Assembly (NCBI GenBank): GCA_019359515.1
Contig: JAHHHC010000023.1
Span: forward strand, 33,915 to 97,914
Length of the DNA stretch: 64,000 nt
DNA from: Desmonostoc vinosum HA7617-LM4
Lineage (GTDB): Bacteria; Cyanobacteriota; Cyanobacteriia; Cyanobacteriales; Nostocaceae
Reading direction: 5' to 3'
Shown here piece by piece: positions 18,810 through 28,818 of this stretch. The notes under the pieces are model-generated. The model was not told the DNA's origin. It made no database searches and was given only the letters and a program-made list of their open reading frames with translations. Position numbers and translations under genes: made by a program. Position 1 is the first letter of the stretch. Each line of letters starts with the position of its first letter.

Positions 18810-20591
18810 CTATAATGAGGGTTCACCCTGTTCCCTTTTAATGCAATGATAAACTTTGTATTCATAGCCGTTTACCGCTGGCAAAGATTGAGTTTCAGCG
18901 CTACATGTTTTGACTTCTGCTGCTACAGAGGCATGGAAATTAACCAGCCATAAATCAAAGGGTCTTGGTAATGTTTTTAAGGTATTTCCGAGAGCAATTG
19001 TAGAAGTGTTGGGATTTTGGTCTTGATGAGCAAGGAGAAACAGAGGAGATACAGAGGCATGATTTTGGATTTTAAATTCCCTCACTATCCCCATCATTTC
19101 ACCAATTTGGACGTGAGTTAATTGTGTAGTGGCAATTAGTATTTGCGCTTTGGATGTTTGTTGAATTAGCTGTACAAAAAGGTCAGGACGGTAGTATTTT
19201 TGATAGCCGAAGTTACAAACTACTGTAACTGCACTCAAAAAACCCATGAGCCAGATTAATATTACAGCTTTTTTGCCATTTATTCCCCATTTACCTAGTT
19301 CTGAAAAATTTTGTTCTACTTTTTTAAAGACGGATTTGTTGGCATTTTTTTCTATGATTAATTCTTGAGGAAGATGCCAACAAACTGCAAGACTTGCTCC
19401 TACTAAAATCATCACAGCAGGAAAGTAAACAAAGTTATAACGAGCGCCCCTAGTTAGGTCGATACCAAGACAATAGGTGAAGATAAAAAATAAAGTGATC
19501 GCCCCAACAATTACTCCAGTTAACATCTGAATCATCAGACGAGTTTCTGATGTTTGTAACTGTAATTGCCACCCGCGAACTAAAATCGGTACTGCCCAAA
19601 TAAAGAAAATCAGCATCACCAAACCAGAAACAATCACTACCGCTAATTGTGGTGCTTCAACTGGTAGCAAGCAAATCATCGTAATCCATGCTGCCAAAGC
19701 TTGGAAAATTGGGCTTAGCCAAGCAAATCCCACACGCGGCTCTTGTATCCAGTCTGTCAATTTACTCCCATAAGTATTCTGTAAAAATATTGGTAGCCAA
19801 ACCAAACCTGCGACAAAAGTGCCGATCGCAACGCTATAGATCCTCACCCAAGGAGGGGAAAGAGGATGATGTCGCCAAGCCAGAACTATTAAAACTAGAG
19901 CTTCCGCACAGAGGGTAAGAGCAAAGAAGTAATGAGTTGCAATACCTAAAGCATTAATGCCTACCCAAAAGAGTGCGATCCACACGGGTAACTGTGTACG
20001 ATTTTGGATATGACGCGTAGTAATGACTAGGCAGGCAAGAGAAGCGATTACCCACAGAATAGCCAAAGTGTAATGACGTGCTTCTTGTGCTAAAAAAATG
20101 CTGTAAGGTGATACTGCCATCATCGCCGCAGCTAGATGACCAACTAAGCGAGAGCGAAAAGCTAACCAACTGACGATATAAATAGCCAGAACCGATGCCG
20201 CGCCCAAAAGAGCAGCAAGCGATCGCGCCCCCCACAAATCAACTAAACCCCCCTGTGCCGGAAATAACTGCATCCACCAGTGAGCTAAGAAAAAATACAG
20301 TGGCGGGTGGTTCGTTTCATGACTCAGATGTTCCCATACGTCTTGAATACTAGCATTAGCTTGGGGTTGGAGTGGCTGCAAGAGAATATCAGGGGTGATG
20401 GCCTGATCCAAAGGTACTGATAAAAAACTATTCCCTAAACTAAACACCAAGGTAGAAAATTCATCAGTCCAAGGCGGCTTGCTAGTTAAGTTAGCCAAGC
20501 GCAAACCGATGCCGATAAGCAACCAAATCAGCAACAGTAAAGGATTAAGCCAGCGTTTAGGGATAAAAATATACCAGTTAAGTAGATGCAT
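18810..20591 (-). CDS. GT39/ArnT-like membrane glycosyltransferase
   Basis: A 593-residue polytopic membrane protein with about 10-12 helices. The first periplasmic loop has PPWTDEFSTLVF, with the acidic pair characteristic of GT-C dolichyl- or undecaprenyl-phosphate-sugar-dependent transferases. NHPPLYFFLAHWWMQLF follows, matching the family 39/PMT pattern. Such enzymes transfer a lipid-linked sugar to protein or lipid at the outer face of the inner membrane. Acceptor and sugar are unknown. It converges with the J-domain gene and lies 100 bases downstream of leuS on the same strand. Confidence 0.8.
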   Translation of the reverse strand: MHLLNWYIFIPKRWLNPLLLLIWLLIGIGLRLANLTSKPPWTDEFSTLVFSLGNSFLSVPLDQAITPDILLQPLQPQANASIQDVWEHLSHETNHPPLYFFLAHWWMQLFPAQGGLVDLWGARSLAALLGAASVLAIYIVSWLAFRSRLVGHLAAAMMAVSPYSIFLAQEARHYTLAILWVIASLACLVITTRHIQNRTQLPVWIALFWVGINALGIATHYFFALTLCAEALVLIVLAWRHHPLSPPWVRIYSVAIGTFVAGLVWLPIFLQNTYGSKLTDWIQEPRVGFAWLSPIFQALAAWITMICLLPVEAPQLAVVIVSGLVMLIFFIWAVPILVRGWQLQLQTSETRLMIQMLTGVIVGAITLFFIFTYCLGIDLTRGARYNFVYFPAVMILVGASLAVCWHLPQELIIEKNANKSVFKKVEQNFSELGKWGINGKKAVILIWLMGFLSAVTVVCNFGYQKYYRPDLFVQLIQQTSKAQILIATTQLTHVQIGEMMGIVREFKIQNHASVSPLFLLAHQDQNPNTSTIALGNTLKTLPRPFDLWLVNFHASVAAEVKTCSAETQSLPAVNGYEYKVYHCIKREQGEPSL

Positions 20592-20692
20592 TGTTCCCTA
20601 TTCCATGATCCTAATTCTTAACAGCCACAATCCGATAGGACTGCTTGCTATGGGGAGTGTGAATAATCCTTCGTACTACAAATGACAAAGGA

Positions 20693-23356
20693 CTAATGAC
20701 CAACGACAAAATTCACCAACTTTCCAGGTACCACAATCACCTTCTTAATCTCCTTTCCCTCAAGGTAACGCTGGGCAACTTCTGATTCGCGGGCATACTT
20801 CTCCTGCGCCGCTTTATCAGCTGACGCTGGTACTTGAATCGCACCGCGAGTTTTACCATTAATCTGAATCACCAAAGGAATTTCATCAGCTACCAACGCT
20901 TGAGGATCATAAGATGGCCAAGTTTGCTTATGCACTGACTCGACGTTGCCTAATTGATGCCACAATTCATCAGCAATGTGGGGTGCAAAAGGTGCTAGCA
21001 ACACCACCAATGTTTCAATACCCTCTGCATAAATAGGTGAATCTTGACAATTAGCTTCTTTTAAAGCATTTCGCAATTTCATCAACTCTGACACAGCAGT
21101 GTTAAATTGATACTCACCTTCTACATCTTCGGTGGTTTTTTGAATGGCAGTGTGAATTACCTGACGCAAATCCTTTTCCGATTTACTCAGTTGTGTCTGC
21201 TGATTACTAACTACTCTTGGCTTACTAGTAAAATCACTTGCCAATTGCCAAACATCATTTAAAAAGCGGAATTGTCCTTTGACATCAGCTTCATCCCACT
21301 CCAAATCTTTTTCTGGAGGTGCTTTGAACAAAATGAACATCCGCGCTGTGTCTACACCATATTTGGCAATGACATCTTCTGGTGCTACACCATTACCCTT
21401 GGACTTGGACATCGTAGCATAAAGCTGCTGTAACGGTTCTCCTGTCCGAGGATCACGGGGGTCAGCCGGGTCAACAAGATTAGAAGCAATCCATTTATCT
21501 TTACCAGACTTATTGGGATTCAAGTAAGTTAAACCCTGTACCATGCCTTGAGTCAACAAACGTTGGAAGGGTTCGTCAAAGTTCAACAAGCCCCTATCTC
21601 GCAACACCTTAGTAAAGAACCGTGAATATAACAGATGTAAAATCGCGTGTTCAATACCACCTACATACTGATCAACTGGCATCCAGTCATTAGTTTTACT
21701 AGAATCAAAAACTTGCTGTTCGTTCTTAGCGTCGGTAAAGCGCAAGAAATACCACGAGGAATCAATAAAAGTATCCATCGTGTCAGTTTCTCGCTTCGCT
21801 GGCGTGCCACAGGTTGGACAAGGTACATTTACCCAGTCTGCTAACTGAGTCAACGGCGAACCACTACGCCCAGTAAATTCGATATCTTCCGGTAACTGCA
21901 CAGGTAAATCTTTGTCAGGTACTGGCACAATTCCACATTGGGGACAATGAATTACAGGTATTGGTGCGCCCCAGTAGCGTTGGCGTGAAATTAACCAATC
22001 CCGTAAGCGATACTGGACTCGCAATTTACCGAAACCTTCTTTTTCGGCATACTCGATTATTGCTTGCTTAGCATCAGTAGAAGTCATGCCAGTAAAAAGC
22101 CCAGAATTGATTAAAATTCCTGGTTCAGTGTATGCCTCGTTGTAATCAATCTGGATGAGTTGTGTAATTTCATCTGTCTCTAATGTGGGAGTTAAATCAA
22201 AACCTGCCACATCTTCTGGGGAAGCGATCACAAAATCAATCGGCAAATCGTAAGTTTGAGCAAACTTAAAATCTCGGACATCATGCGCTGGTACACCCAT
22301 CACTGCCCCTGTACCATATTCATACAGTACATAGTCAGCAATCAAAATGGGAACCTCATCTCCTGTGAAAGGATTAATAGCTTTCCCACCCGTGGAGACG
22401 CCTCGTTTGGGCTTGTCTTCCGCAGTGCGTTCTAACTCACTTTGACGGGAAACTTCTTTAATAAAAGCTTCTACTGCCGCTTGCTGTTCTTTGGTGGTAA
22501 CGCGCTTGGTTAATGGGTGTTCTGGTGCTAACACCAAATAGCTAACACCATAAACTGTGTCTGGGCGTGTGGTATACACGCCAATTTTTTCGTCACTGCC
22601 AGCGATCGCAAATTCTAAATAAGCGCCTGTGGATTTACCAATCCAGTTGGCTTGCATCAACTTCACACGTTCTGGCCAACCTGTCAACTTATCTAAATCA
22701 TTGAGTAATTCTTCGGCGTAGTCGGTAATCTTAAAAAACCACTGCCGTAACAATTTGCGCTCAACTTCTGCCCCGCTACGCCAAGAACGCCCTTCGCTAT
22801 CAACTTGTTCGTTTGCCAACACAGTTTGGTCAACAGGATCCCAGTTTACCGCCGCTTCTTTTTGGTAAGCTAACCCCGCCTGCAAAAACTGCAAGAAAAT
22901 CCATTGTGTCCACTTGTAATAGTCTGGGGAACAGGTAGCAACTTCGCGTTCCCAGTCGATAGAAAAACCAAGACGCTGCAATTGCTGCCGCATTTGAGCA
23001 ATATTTTGATAAGTCCACTTTGCCGGCGGAACACCACGGTCAATAGCGGCATTTTCTGCTGGCAAGCCAAAGGCATCCCAACCCATTGGGTGCAGTACCC
23101 GATACCCTTGCATTCGCTTAAGGCGGGCAATCACATCAGTAATTGTATAATTACGGACGTGACCCATGTGTAGGCTACCCGATGGATAAGGGAACATGGA
23201 CAAAGCATAGAATTTTGGCTTGTCATCAACGATGGGTGTTTGATCTAAGCCAAGTTCTGCCCATGTTTTTTGCCATTTTTCCTCAATTGCTGCTGGTGTA
23301 TATCGGAAATCCACCGAAAATTCTCCTACTGGATCTGTAATCGTGTCTGCCTCCAT
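20693..23356 (-). CDS. leuS: Leucyl-tRNA synthetase
   Basis: A class I synthetase charging tRNA-Leu. I start at the ATG at 23356 (887 residues). The frame runs open to 23413, but that would overlap the divergent gene at 23401. The HIGH-type motif is HMGH (residues 63-66) and the KMSKS-type motif is TMSKS (about 646-650). A zinc-ribbon pair CPQCG and CPTCG lies between them, and the editing domain occupies the middle of the catalytic core. The C-terminal anticodon-binding and tail domains are complete. Only 44 bases separate its start from the divergent neighbour, so the promoters must overlap. Confidence 0.97.
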   Translation of the reverse strand: MEADTITDPVGEFSVDFRYTPAAIEEKWQKTWAELGLDQTPIVDDKPKFYALSMFPYPSGSLHMGHVRNYTITDVIARLKRMQGYRVLHPMGWDAFGLPAENAAIDRGVPPAKWTYQNIAQMRQQLQRLGFSIDWEREVATCSPDYYKWTQWIFLQFLQAGLAYQKEAAVNWDPVDQTVLANEQVDSEGRSWRSGAEVERKLLRQWFFKITDYAEELLNDLDKLTGWPERVKLMQANWIGKSTGAYLEFAIAGSDEKIGVYTTRPDTVYGVSYLVLAPEHPLTKRVTTKEQQAAVEAFIKEVSRQSELERTAEDKPKRGVSTGGKAINPFTGDEVPILIADYVLYEYGTGAVMGVPAHDVRDFKFAQTYDLPIDFVIASPEDVAGFDLTPTLETDEITQLIQIDYNEAYTEPGILINSGLFTGMTSTDAKQAIIEYAEKEGFGKLRVQYRLRDWLISRQRYWGAPIPVIHCPQCGIVPVPDKDLPVQLPEDIEFTGRSGSPLTQLADWVNVPCPTCGTPAKRETDTMDTFIDSSWYFLRFTDAKNEQQVFDSSKTNDWMPVDQYVGGIEHAILHLLYSRFFTKVLRDRGLLNFDEPFQRLLTQGMVQGLTYLNPNKSGKDKWIASNLVDPADPRDPRTGEPLQQLYATMSKSKGNGVAPEDVIAKYGVDTARMFILFKAPPEKDLEWDEADVKGQFRFLNDVWQLASDFTSKPRVVSNQQTQLSKSEKDLRQVIHTAIQKTTEDVEGEYQFNTAVSELMKLRNALKEANCQDSPIYAEGIETLVVLLAPFAPHIADELWHQLGNVESVHKQTWPSYDPQALVADEIPLVIQINGKTRGAIQVPASADKAAQEKYARESEVAQRYLEGKEIKKVIVVPGKLVNFVVGH

Positions 23357-23400
23357 ATTGTAGATGGTGGGCAAGGTAATCAGTTGGTAAAAATTAGGTA

Positions 23401-23823
23401 ATGATTGAATCAAATATAAAATTTTCTGGTTTGGTACAGGTTTTTGTCTACGGTACGCTCAAACCAGGTGAAGCTAATTATCAAAAATATTGTGCTAGCA
23501 AGGTAATCGATGCTAGAAAAGCATTTGTATTAGGTAAACTATTTGCGTTACCGATGGGCTACCCAGCCATGACGCTTGGAGACAGTCAAGTCCACGGTTA
23601 TTTACTTTCTTTTACCGATTTAGGGATTCTCAACGAGTTAGATGTCTTAGAAGATTATCAACCCACTAGACAAATGTCAGAAAATCTCTACACTCGGCAA
23701 AAGATCATTGCTTACGAACCAAACGGGCTACCCCTCGGTTGGGCTTGGGTTTACATCATGACCCTAGAGCGAGTTTACCAATCAAAAGGTGTCCCCCAAC
23801 TTGATGGTAGGTGGAGGAGCTAA
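23401..23823 (+). CDS. Gamma-glutamylcyclotransferase-like (AIG2/GGCT fold) protein
   Basis: A 140-residue protein. Residues near 13-25 read [17 protein letters not shown], the defining YGTLxxG motif of the GGCT-like fold, and the conserved glutamate is in [12 protein letters not shown]. Family members open or cyclise gamma-glutamyl amines or amides, or act on glutathione derivatives; the exact substrate cannot be told. It is transcribed divergently from leuS with only 44 bases between starts. Confidence 0.85.
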   Translation: MIESNIKFSGLVQVFVYGTLKPGEANYQKYCASKVIDARKAFVLGKLFALPMGYPAMTLGDSQVHGYLLSFTDLGILNELDVLEDYQPTRQMSENLYTRQKIIAYEPNGLPLGWAWVYIMTLERVYQSKGVPQLDGRWRS

Positions 23824-23907
23824 ATTTATCCGCAAAGCAGTTTATTGTTAATCGCCATCACCTATCTTCTTGTAGGAAGTGGCATGGCAGTTTTTTAACT
23901 CAGCACC

Positions 23908-24513
23908 TCAATTAATGTCATATTCAACCTTACGCTGTTGCGGCCGTAACTCCTTGAGTGGATCTTCAGGAGAGGTCACTGCTGCTTTGGGAATTTCAAT
24001 TACTGGGTTATTTAATCCCACCATCAGCGGCGAGACTGGAATCATAGTTTTCGTTGCTTCTACTGGTGGTTTTTGCGCCAGTTGGGGTACTCTTGATTCG
24101 CCACCTAGCAGCAAGCTAGATACTAACCCGATCAAGCAAGCTGCAATGGTTCCACCTCCTAGTACCCACGCTACGCGGGAACGACGGTGTAGACGTGTCA
24201 ATACTTGCTGCATTGTTACTTCTGGCGACTGCTGGTTTGCTGGGACTGAGAGAGTCCGCAAACCTTGTCTTAGCTTCAACAGCCGAGCATACAAGCATTG
24301 AACTGAGGCATCGTTTGCTAGCCATTCCTCCACTTGCTTGCGTTCGGAAGCTGTTACCTCACCATCGAGGTAAGCACTCAATAACTCGAAGCGATCGCGC
24401 TTCACCATATCCATAGGGCCCGTTGATTCATTGGTATGCTTAGCCACCCCATCCGACAACTCTTGAGGAAACTGCCAGCGAGAAGGGTCATAAAACTGAG
24501 AATCAGTAGTCAT
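23908..24513 (-). CDS. Probable anti-sigma factor for SigG
   Basis: A 201-residue single-pass membrane protein. The N-terminal domain has FELLSAYLDGEVTASERKQV, typical of anti-sigma factors that clamp ECF sigma factors. The cysteine pair of zinc-containing anti-sigma factors is absent. One helix (RVAWVLGGGTIAACLIGLVS, about residue 120) is followed by a Pro-rich periplasmic tail. It lies 157 bases downstream of the ECF sigma gene on the same strand. In other cyanobacteria the gene after sigG encodes its anti-sigma partner (called SapG), so by analogy this protein would hold SigG at the membrane until an envelope signal. Confidence 0.8.
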   Translation of the reverse strand: MTTDSQFYDPSRWQFPQELSDGVAKHTNESTGPMDMVKRDRFELLSAYLDGEVTASERKQVEEWLANDASVQCLYARLLKLRQGLRTLSVPANQQSPEVTMQQVLTRLHRRSRVAWVLGGGTIAACLIGLVSSLLLGGESRVPQLAQKPPVEATKTMIPVSPLMVGLNNPVIEIPKAAVTSPEDPLKELRPQQRKVEYDIN

Positions 24514-24670
24514 ATTAACATTATTACCAATTCATACACGGGGAAGAGAAGCGGACGATCCTGAGAAATTAATCAATTTTTCTCCTGATGGCACAAGCAA
24601 TCGGTATTTTCCTAACAATTCTTAATCAATTCTTAAATTTTGCAATTTATTAGGAAAGACATACTGTAAG

Positions 24671-25327
24671 CTAAATGTCTAGATAATTTTGCAATTGAGC
24701 TTGCAATCTCGATCTAGCCCTAGCTATTCTTGATTTTACAGTTCCTAAAGAAACACCAGTGATTTCGGCAATTTCTTCATATGCCAAACCCTCGATTTCT
24801 CTCAGGACAATAGTTGTACGAAACACCTCTGGTAAATCCGCGATCGCTTCTCGCAATTGTTCGTAAAACTCTCTAGTTGTCAGTTGTTCTTCTGGGCCAG
24901 GGGTATCTCCGGCGATTTCCCAATCCATTTCGCCATCGTCTAGCGATCGGGGTGCATCCAGCGACAGGGGACTAACAAATCGTTTGCGTTTGCGTAGCTC
25001 ATCATAAAACAAGTTGGTAGCAATCCGGCTGAGCCAACCTCGAAATTTGGCAGGTTCTTGTAATCGGTTAATATTTCGATACACACGAATCCAAACTTCT
25101 TGAGCTAAATCAGCTCTATCAGACCAATCTGGAGCCAAATGGTATAAAACCCTATCTACTTGAGTTTGATAGCGACGCAATAGTTCTGCAAACACAGCAC
25201 GATCCGGTCGCAGCCCTGCTTGACAACGCAAAATTAGATCATGATTAGAGAGCTTGTCAACTTGCACTGATGCTTCTGGATACTTTGCATCAACCGTTGA
25301 CCAGGATACAGTGATCGATTGACTCAT
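24671..25327 (-). CDS. sigG: ECF (group 3) RNA polymerase sigma factor SigG
   Basis: A 218-residue ECF sigma factor. Region 2 contains DLAQEVWIRVYRNINRL and the RNA-polymerase and -10 binding segment KFRGWLSRIATNLFYDELRK. Region 4 contains LPEVFRTTIVLREIEGLAY and the helix-turn-helix EIAEITGVSLGTVKSRIARA. The length and the linker with SLDAPRSLDDGE match cyanobacterial SigG. It is followed by a probable anti-sigma gene. A promoter matching the sigma-E consensus exactly lies just upstream, which suggests autoregulation. Confidence 0.92.
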   Translation of the reverse strand: MSQSITVSWSTVDAKYPEASVQVDKLSNHDLILRCQAGLRPDRAVFAELLRRYQTQVDRVLYHLAPDWSDRADLAQEVWIRVYRNINRLQEPAKFRGWLSRIATNLFYDELRKRKRFVSPLSLDAPRSLDDGEMDWEIAGDTPGPEEQLTTREFYEQLREAIADLPEVFRTTIVLREIEGLAYEEIAEITGVSLGTVKSRIARARSRLQAQLQNYLDI

Positions 25328-25359
25328 AGATCGTACTGGCTTTAAATCATCCCTTTCTA

Positions 25360-25387
25360 TTAGACCTGCTAACTGAGATCAAGTTCC
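25360..25387 (-). promoter_or_regulatory. ECF (sigma-E type) promoter upstream of sigG
   Basis: On the minus strand GGAACTT (25387 to 25381) is followed by a 15-base spacer and GTCTAA (25365 to 25360). This equals the E. coli sigma-E class -35/-10 arrangement. The -10 box ends 33 bases before the sigG ATG, which leaves a short leader of about 26 bases. Because SigG is the only ECF sigma factor in the window, the simplest reading is positive autoregulation. Confidence 0.75.
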
Positions 25388-25856
25388 TGGGTTAAGTGAC
25401 GGATTTATGACTGGAACACTGAGATGTACAGGTTTGGGAATATCCTAGACCAAGAACGGGGTGTGAGGTGTAGGGGAAAAGAACTCTAATCTATATACAT
25501 CCTGGCCCAAAACCAATAGAGTACAAGCCCCACCAGTTTTCAAGCTTGACACCCACGGTCAAAATCCCACAACGGAGGTATGAAAATACTTATACTCCCC
25601 ACTTTCAATATAGCATAGCAACAATAAGCACATGTAATTGCTTTTGGCAACTGTGTATGTACGCTTGATAAAAATAATTGAATCTAGTTATTAAAGATAA
25701 GGATAAAGATTTTGCACTTGATAACTTCAAAGTTTCTCCACAATAAGCTACTTTTTAGGTGTCTAAACTTTGCATTCTAGATTTTAGAACTGTTTGATAT
25801 CTTCAAAAACTGGGGAACAATATCTGTAATTTTAACTACCGTGGTCACTATGAACG
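25388..25856. other. Gene-free gap upstream of sigG
   Basis: A gap of 469 bases with no convincing frame on either strand. It may hold a second, housekeeping promoter for sigG. No terminator, tRNA or tandem repeat was seen. Confidence 0.5.
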
Positions 25857-26009
25857 TTATTTTTTCGATTTTGTTACTAGAATAGTTGCTGTATTTTGTG
25901 GGTGTTGCTGGTAGCTATTGCCAGAACTAGTTTGTTCAGGTACACGAACTTGAAAAAAGAAATTGAGGGAAAATGTAATTGTGATTGCTAGCAATAATTT
26001 TTCAAACAT
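25857..26009 (-). CDS. Putative 50-aa membrane or secreted small protein
   Basis: A 50-codon frame starting MFEKLLLAITITFSLNFFFQ. One hydrophobic helix or uncleaved signal is followed by a polar tail rich in Gln, Ser and Asn, ending TKSKK. A strong ribosome site GGGAGAAAG lies just before the ATG, and a GGAACT element (ECF -35-like) sits about 50 bases upstream. It shares the gap between sigG and the L,D-transpeptidase. I do not recognise a family. The ribosome site and signal-like N-terminus make it more than a chance frame. Confidence 0.55.
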   Translation of the reverse strand: MFEKLLLAITITFSLNFFFQVRVPEQTSSGNSYQQHPQNTATILVTKSKK

Positions 26010-26256
26010 GGTCTTTCTCCCGCCCACACCATTTGTGATTGATTGCTACATTTCGATAGTTCCAGAAAATGATTTTTCTAGTAAAAAATTTTTCTGCCAA
26101 GATCATCTGCTATAGCCTTAGTTTGCCCAAAGGTATCAGCAGATTTATAACGAAAGTAAAAAGTTTTGATAAAATTTTGACAATTTGACAATATAATGCT
26201 TAGCTGATCCAAGTTAAGCGGCTGGATATGTCAGGGATAAACAATAGGCGAAAGCA

Positions 26257-27126
26257 ATGGTAAGAAATGAATCTGTAGCGCGTATGGTCATGTTGCTCTG
26301 TTTTGGCACAGCAATTTTATCTCTGGCTGTCCATTGGCGGATTACGACAGCAGCAGAACAACTGGAGAAGCCAGCATCTGCTTCCCCACCGCGAGACTCT
26401 ACCCCATCAAAATCTCAACAAAGCCGTCCACAAGGCGTTTACAGAAATACCTCACAAGCGAGTTCACAAAAAGCAGCAATAGATGTGTCTGCACTTCCCA
26501 GTCAACCCACACAGAACTCAGTTGCCAAACAGCACTCTCAACCAAAATTATCTGCTAGGCGTAATGCTGATGTGGAAAAAATTAGCAAAAAAAAGATAGC
26601 CAAAACAACTGACCGACCAAATAAGACAGGATTAGTTGTGTCAGAAGCAACACAGAAACCAATAACGAATGACCAACCACTGTTTTTATTATCTCAAGCT
26701 TCAGAACCACAAAAATTAACTGATAGACTAGCAGCGCAGCAGACGCAAGTCGTTGTTGACTTGAGCGATCGCCGCGCTTATGTTTACGCTAGAGATGAGG
26801 TTATAGCTAGTTATCCCCTGGCTATAGGTAAAAAAGGCTGGGAAACGCCTACTGGTTCTTTTAAAATCAGGCACATGCAATATCATCCGATTTGGCGTCA
26901 CCCGATTACCGGCAAAGTATTTGAGGCTGGTACTGATAGTCCTTTAGGGGATAGATGGATTGGTTTTTGGACAGATGGACGTAATCACATTGGTTTTCAC
27001 GGCACACCAGATACCGAAGTCATGGGAAGCGCTGTATCTCACGGTTGTCTGAGAATGCGTAATCCTGATGTGAGAGTACTGTATGAGCAAGTAAAGATAG
27101 GCACGGAAGTGGTGGTGCGTGATTAG
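26257..27126 (+). CDS. L,D-transpeptidase (YkuD domain)
   Basis: A 289-residue envelope enzyme. The N-terminus has a signal anchor (MLLCFGTAILSLAVHW). A low-complexity linker follows, rich in Ser, Gln and Lys (about residues 30-160). The YkuD domain covers about 165-289 with HIGFHGTPDTEVMGSAVSHG and the catalytic Cys264 in SHGCLRM. It forms 3-3 cross-links in peptidoglycan or attaches other groups to it. A perfect TATAAT lies at 26192-26197 but without a well-spaced -35 box. It converges with the ComFB gene. Confidence 0.92.
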   Translation: MVRNESVARMVMLLCFGTAILSLAVHWRITTAAEQLEKPASASPPRDSTPSKSQQSRPQGVYRNTSQASSQKAAIDVSALPSQPTQNSVAKQHSQPKLSARRNADVEKISKKKIAKTTDRPNKTGLVVSEATQKPITNDQPLFLLSQASEPQKLTDRLAAQQTQVVVDLSDRRAYVYARDEVIASYPLAIGKKGWETPTGSFKIRHMQYHPIWRHPITGKVFEAGTDSPLGDRWIGFWTDGRNHIGFHGTPDTEVMGSAVSHGCLRMRNPDVRVLYEQVKIGTEVVVRD

Positions 27127-27156
27127 GGAATGGGGGACAGTTTTTCTATTTCCTAA

Positions 27157-27190
27157 TAGTCATTAGTCCTGTGTATAAAACTAATGACTA
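27157..27190. repeat. Inverted repeat between convergent genes
   Basis: An 11-base perfect stem, TAGTCATTAGT (27157-27167) with its complement at 27180-27190, closes a 12-base loop. It is followed by ATGACCAATGACCAATGACT, a heptamer-type repeat. It lies between the stops at 27126 and 27212, where it could act as a bidirectional terminator, although no T run is present. Confidence 0.6.
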
Positions 27191-27211
27191 ATGACCAATG
27201 ACCAATGACTC

Positions 27212-27757
27212 TTAAGATTGCGATTTTTGCTCAAAGTTAGGCGCGTATGACTGAAGTAAAGCGCTGACTTGGCGTACAACTTCGTTGCCAGTACTTTTAC
27301 CCAGTGCCTGACGTTCTGGGAAGAAATTGGGCCGGTCTAAATAGCGACTGATTGCCTCGCCTATTTGCTGAGAAATTAATTCTTGCAGTTCCGCCTTAGC
27401 GCGTTGGCGCTGGTAGTTGGCACCTTCTTCTGTAGTAGCGTACAGGGGTGGTAGACGGTTGAGGGCGTAAGCGGCAATATCTCCCACATCTAAGGAACTT
27501 TCGCTAGTAGCTTCAATTTCTGCTACTCTGGCGATCGCTTCTGTTAGCACTAACTCTTCCATAACATTGATAAACTGTTTGCGAGGTACCGCCACTACCT
27601 CACCTGTTAGCAATGCTCCCATCAGACGATCTAGCGCCATATACTCCTCGATTGAGAGTTCCGAGGCGTTATCACAGATTCGCCCAACTTCTGCTTCCAT
27701 TGCTGGTGTAAGATAGCCATCTTGGAGAGCTTGTTCTACAATTTTTTCAATACTCAT
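27212..27757 (-). CDS. cdgR: ComFB-domain protein, probable cyclic-dinucleotide receptor (CdgR-like)
   Basis: A 181-residue protein from the ATG at 27757; ATGs at 27766 and 27769 and an earlier frame to 27805 are possible. The N-terminal domain, MSIEKIVEQALQDGYLTPAM then VGRICDNASELSIEEYMALD, and the following ALNRLPPLYATT are characteristic of the ComFB (late competence) domain. Cyanobacterial ComFB proteins, CdgR of Nostoc and Slr1970 of Synechocystis, are known to bind cyclic dinucleotides; CdgR affects cell size. The assignment as CdgR rests on recall of the family, not on alignment. It is monocistronic. Confidence 0.75.
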   Translation of the reverse strand: MSIEKIVEQALQDGYLTPAMEAEVGRICDNASELSIEEYMALDRLMGALLTGEVVAVPRKQFINVMEELVLTEAIARVAEIEATSESSLDVGDIAAYALNRLPPLYATTEEGANYQRQRAKAELQELISQQIGEAISRYLDRPNFFPERQALGKSTGNEVVRQVSALLQSYAPNFEQKSQS

Positions 27758-27882
27758 AACGCTCATCATTTTTACGCTAGCCAAGTAAGGTAGGGACGGT
27801 ATCAATTTAATTTATTTTGCCTAAATTTTCAGCAAAAATATACAACCTATCTGAACAAAAGCGAATAAATTTTCCTTACTAA

Positions 27883-28818
27883 TTAATTAAAGACCCTAGT
27901 TCGCCAGGGTATTGGGTCAACAGATAGTCCATTGACATATAAACCCCAGTGTAAATGAGGGCCTGTAGAGGCACCTGTTGAACCCACTGCACCAAGTAAT
28001 TGACCGGGTTTGACGACATCCCCTTCTTTGACATTAATCCGACTTAGGTGCATAAAAATACTGGTTACTCCTTGACCGTGGTCAATGCCAACGACGTTAC
28101 CATGAACTCGGAACCCTTGGGATACTCTACCCACTAAAGCAACCCGCCCAGCTGCTGGGGCGGTTACAGGTGAACCTGCTGCGCCAGCGAAGTCAACCCC
28201 ACGATGGTAGTAGTCTTTGGCAAATTTACCATTGTAGTAGCGACGTACACCATAGATTGTTGACATCCTACCTGCATTTGGCTTGAGAAAGATGCCGTTC
28301 CAATACTTTTGCGGGGTTTTCAGTGCTTTCAAGGTTGCTACGCGTTTCAGTTCATACTCTGTGGCTTGCACCCCAGCTTTGCCAGGTGGTAGATTTATGC
28401 GTTGTACGGGGAATTTGCGATCGCTTACTTTCACAGCCAAGTTTTGTACCTGTCCATCCCCGGTAACTCTAAGTTTTCTGGTTCCTGCTTTTTCCAATGG
28501 AGTTGTAGGAATAAAAGCCCGATATTGGTTGGGTGCAATTTCAAATGCTGGGTATGTGTTTTCACCACTAGCCACTGTTGGATTGGTGTTACTCTCTGGA
28601 TTATCCAGATTAATCAATACCGACAGCGTATCTCCCAATCTAGGATTAGTTGGAGTCATTTTCACCTGTAGGGCATCTACAGGCAATACTAAAGTTATGG
28701 GAACAGCAGCAAGCATTCCCATTAATAGATTCATTCCTCGGCGATTAACTGTCAAGCCTTTGACGCTAAAACCGAGCAAATTTTTCTGTAAATTATTAGT
28801 GCGATCCTCGGTAATCAT
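27883..28818 (-). CDS. M23-family (LytM) peptidase
   Basis: A 311-residue secreted or anchored protein with a hydrophobic segment at residues 29-50 (MNLLMGMLAAVPITLVLPVD). Residues 50-160 form a beta-rich domain. The M23 metallopeptidase covers about 180-305 with zinc ligands H205 and D209 (HRGVD) and H290 (HLHWG), plus H257 in FMHLS. All four active-site positions are present, so it should be active on peptidoglycan cross-bridges and not be a degenerate EnvC/NlpD-type activator. The ATG at 28818 has a weak ribosome site, and M29 is an alternative start right before the signal segment. Confidence 0.92.
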   Translation of the reverse strand: MITEDRTNNLQKNLLGFSVKGLTVNRRGMNLLMGMLAAVPITLVLPVDALQVKMTPTNPRLGDTLSVLINLDNPESNTNPTVASGENTYPAFEIAPNQYRAFIPTTPLEKAGTRKLRVTGDGQVQNLAVKVSDRKFPVQRINLPPGKAGVQATEYELKRVATLKALKTPQKYWNGIFLKPNAGRMSTIYGVRRYYNGKFAKDYYHRGVDFAGAAGSPVTAPAAGRVALVGRVSQGFRVHGNVVGIDHGQGVTSIFMHLSRINVKEGDVVKPGQLLGAVGSTGASTGPHLHWGLYVNGLSVDPIPWRTRVFN

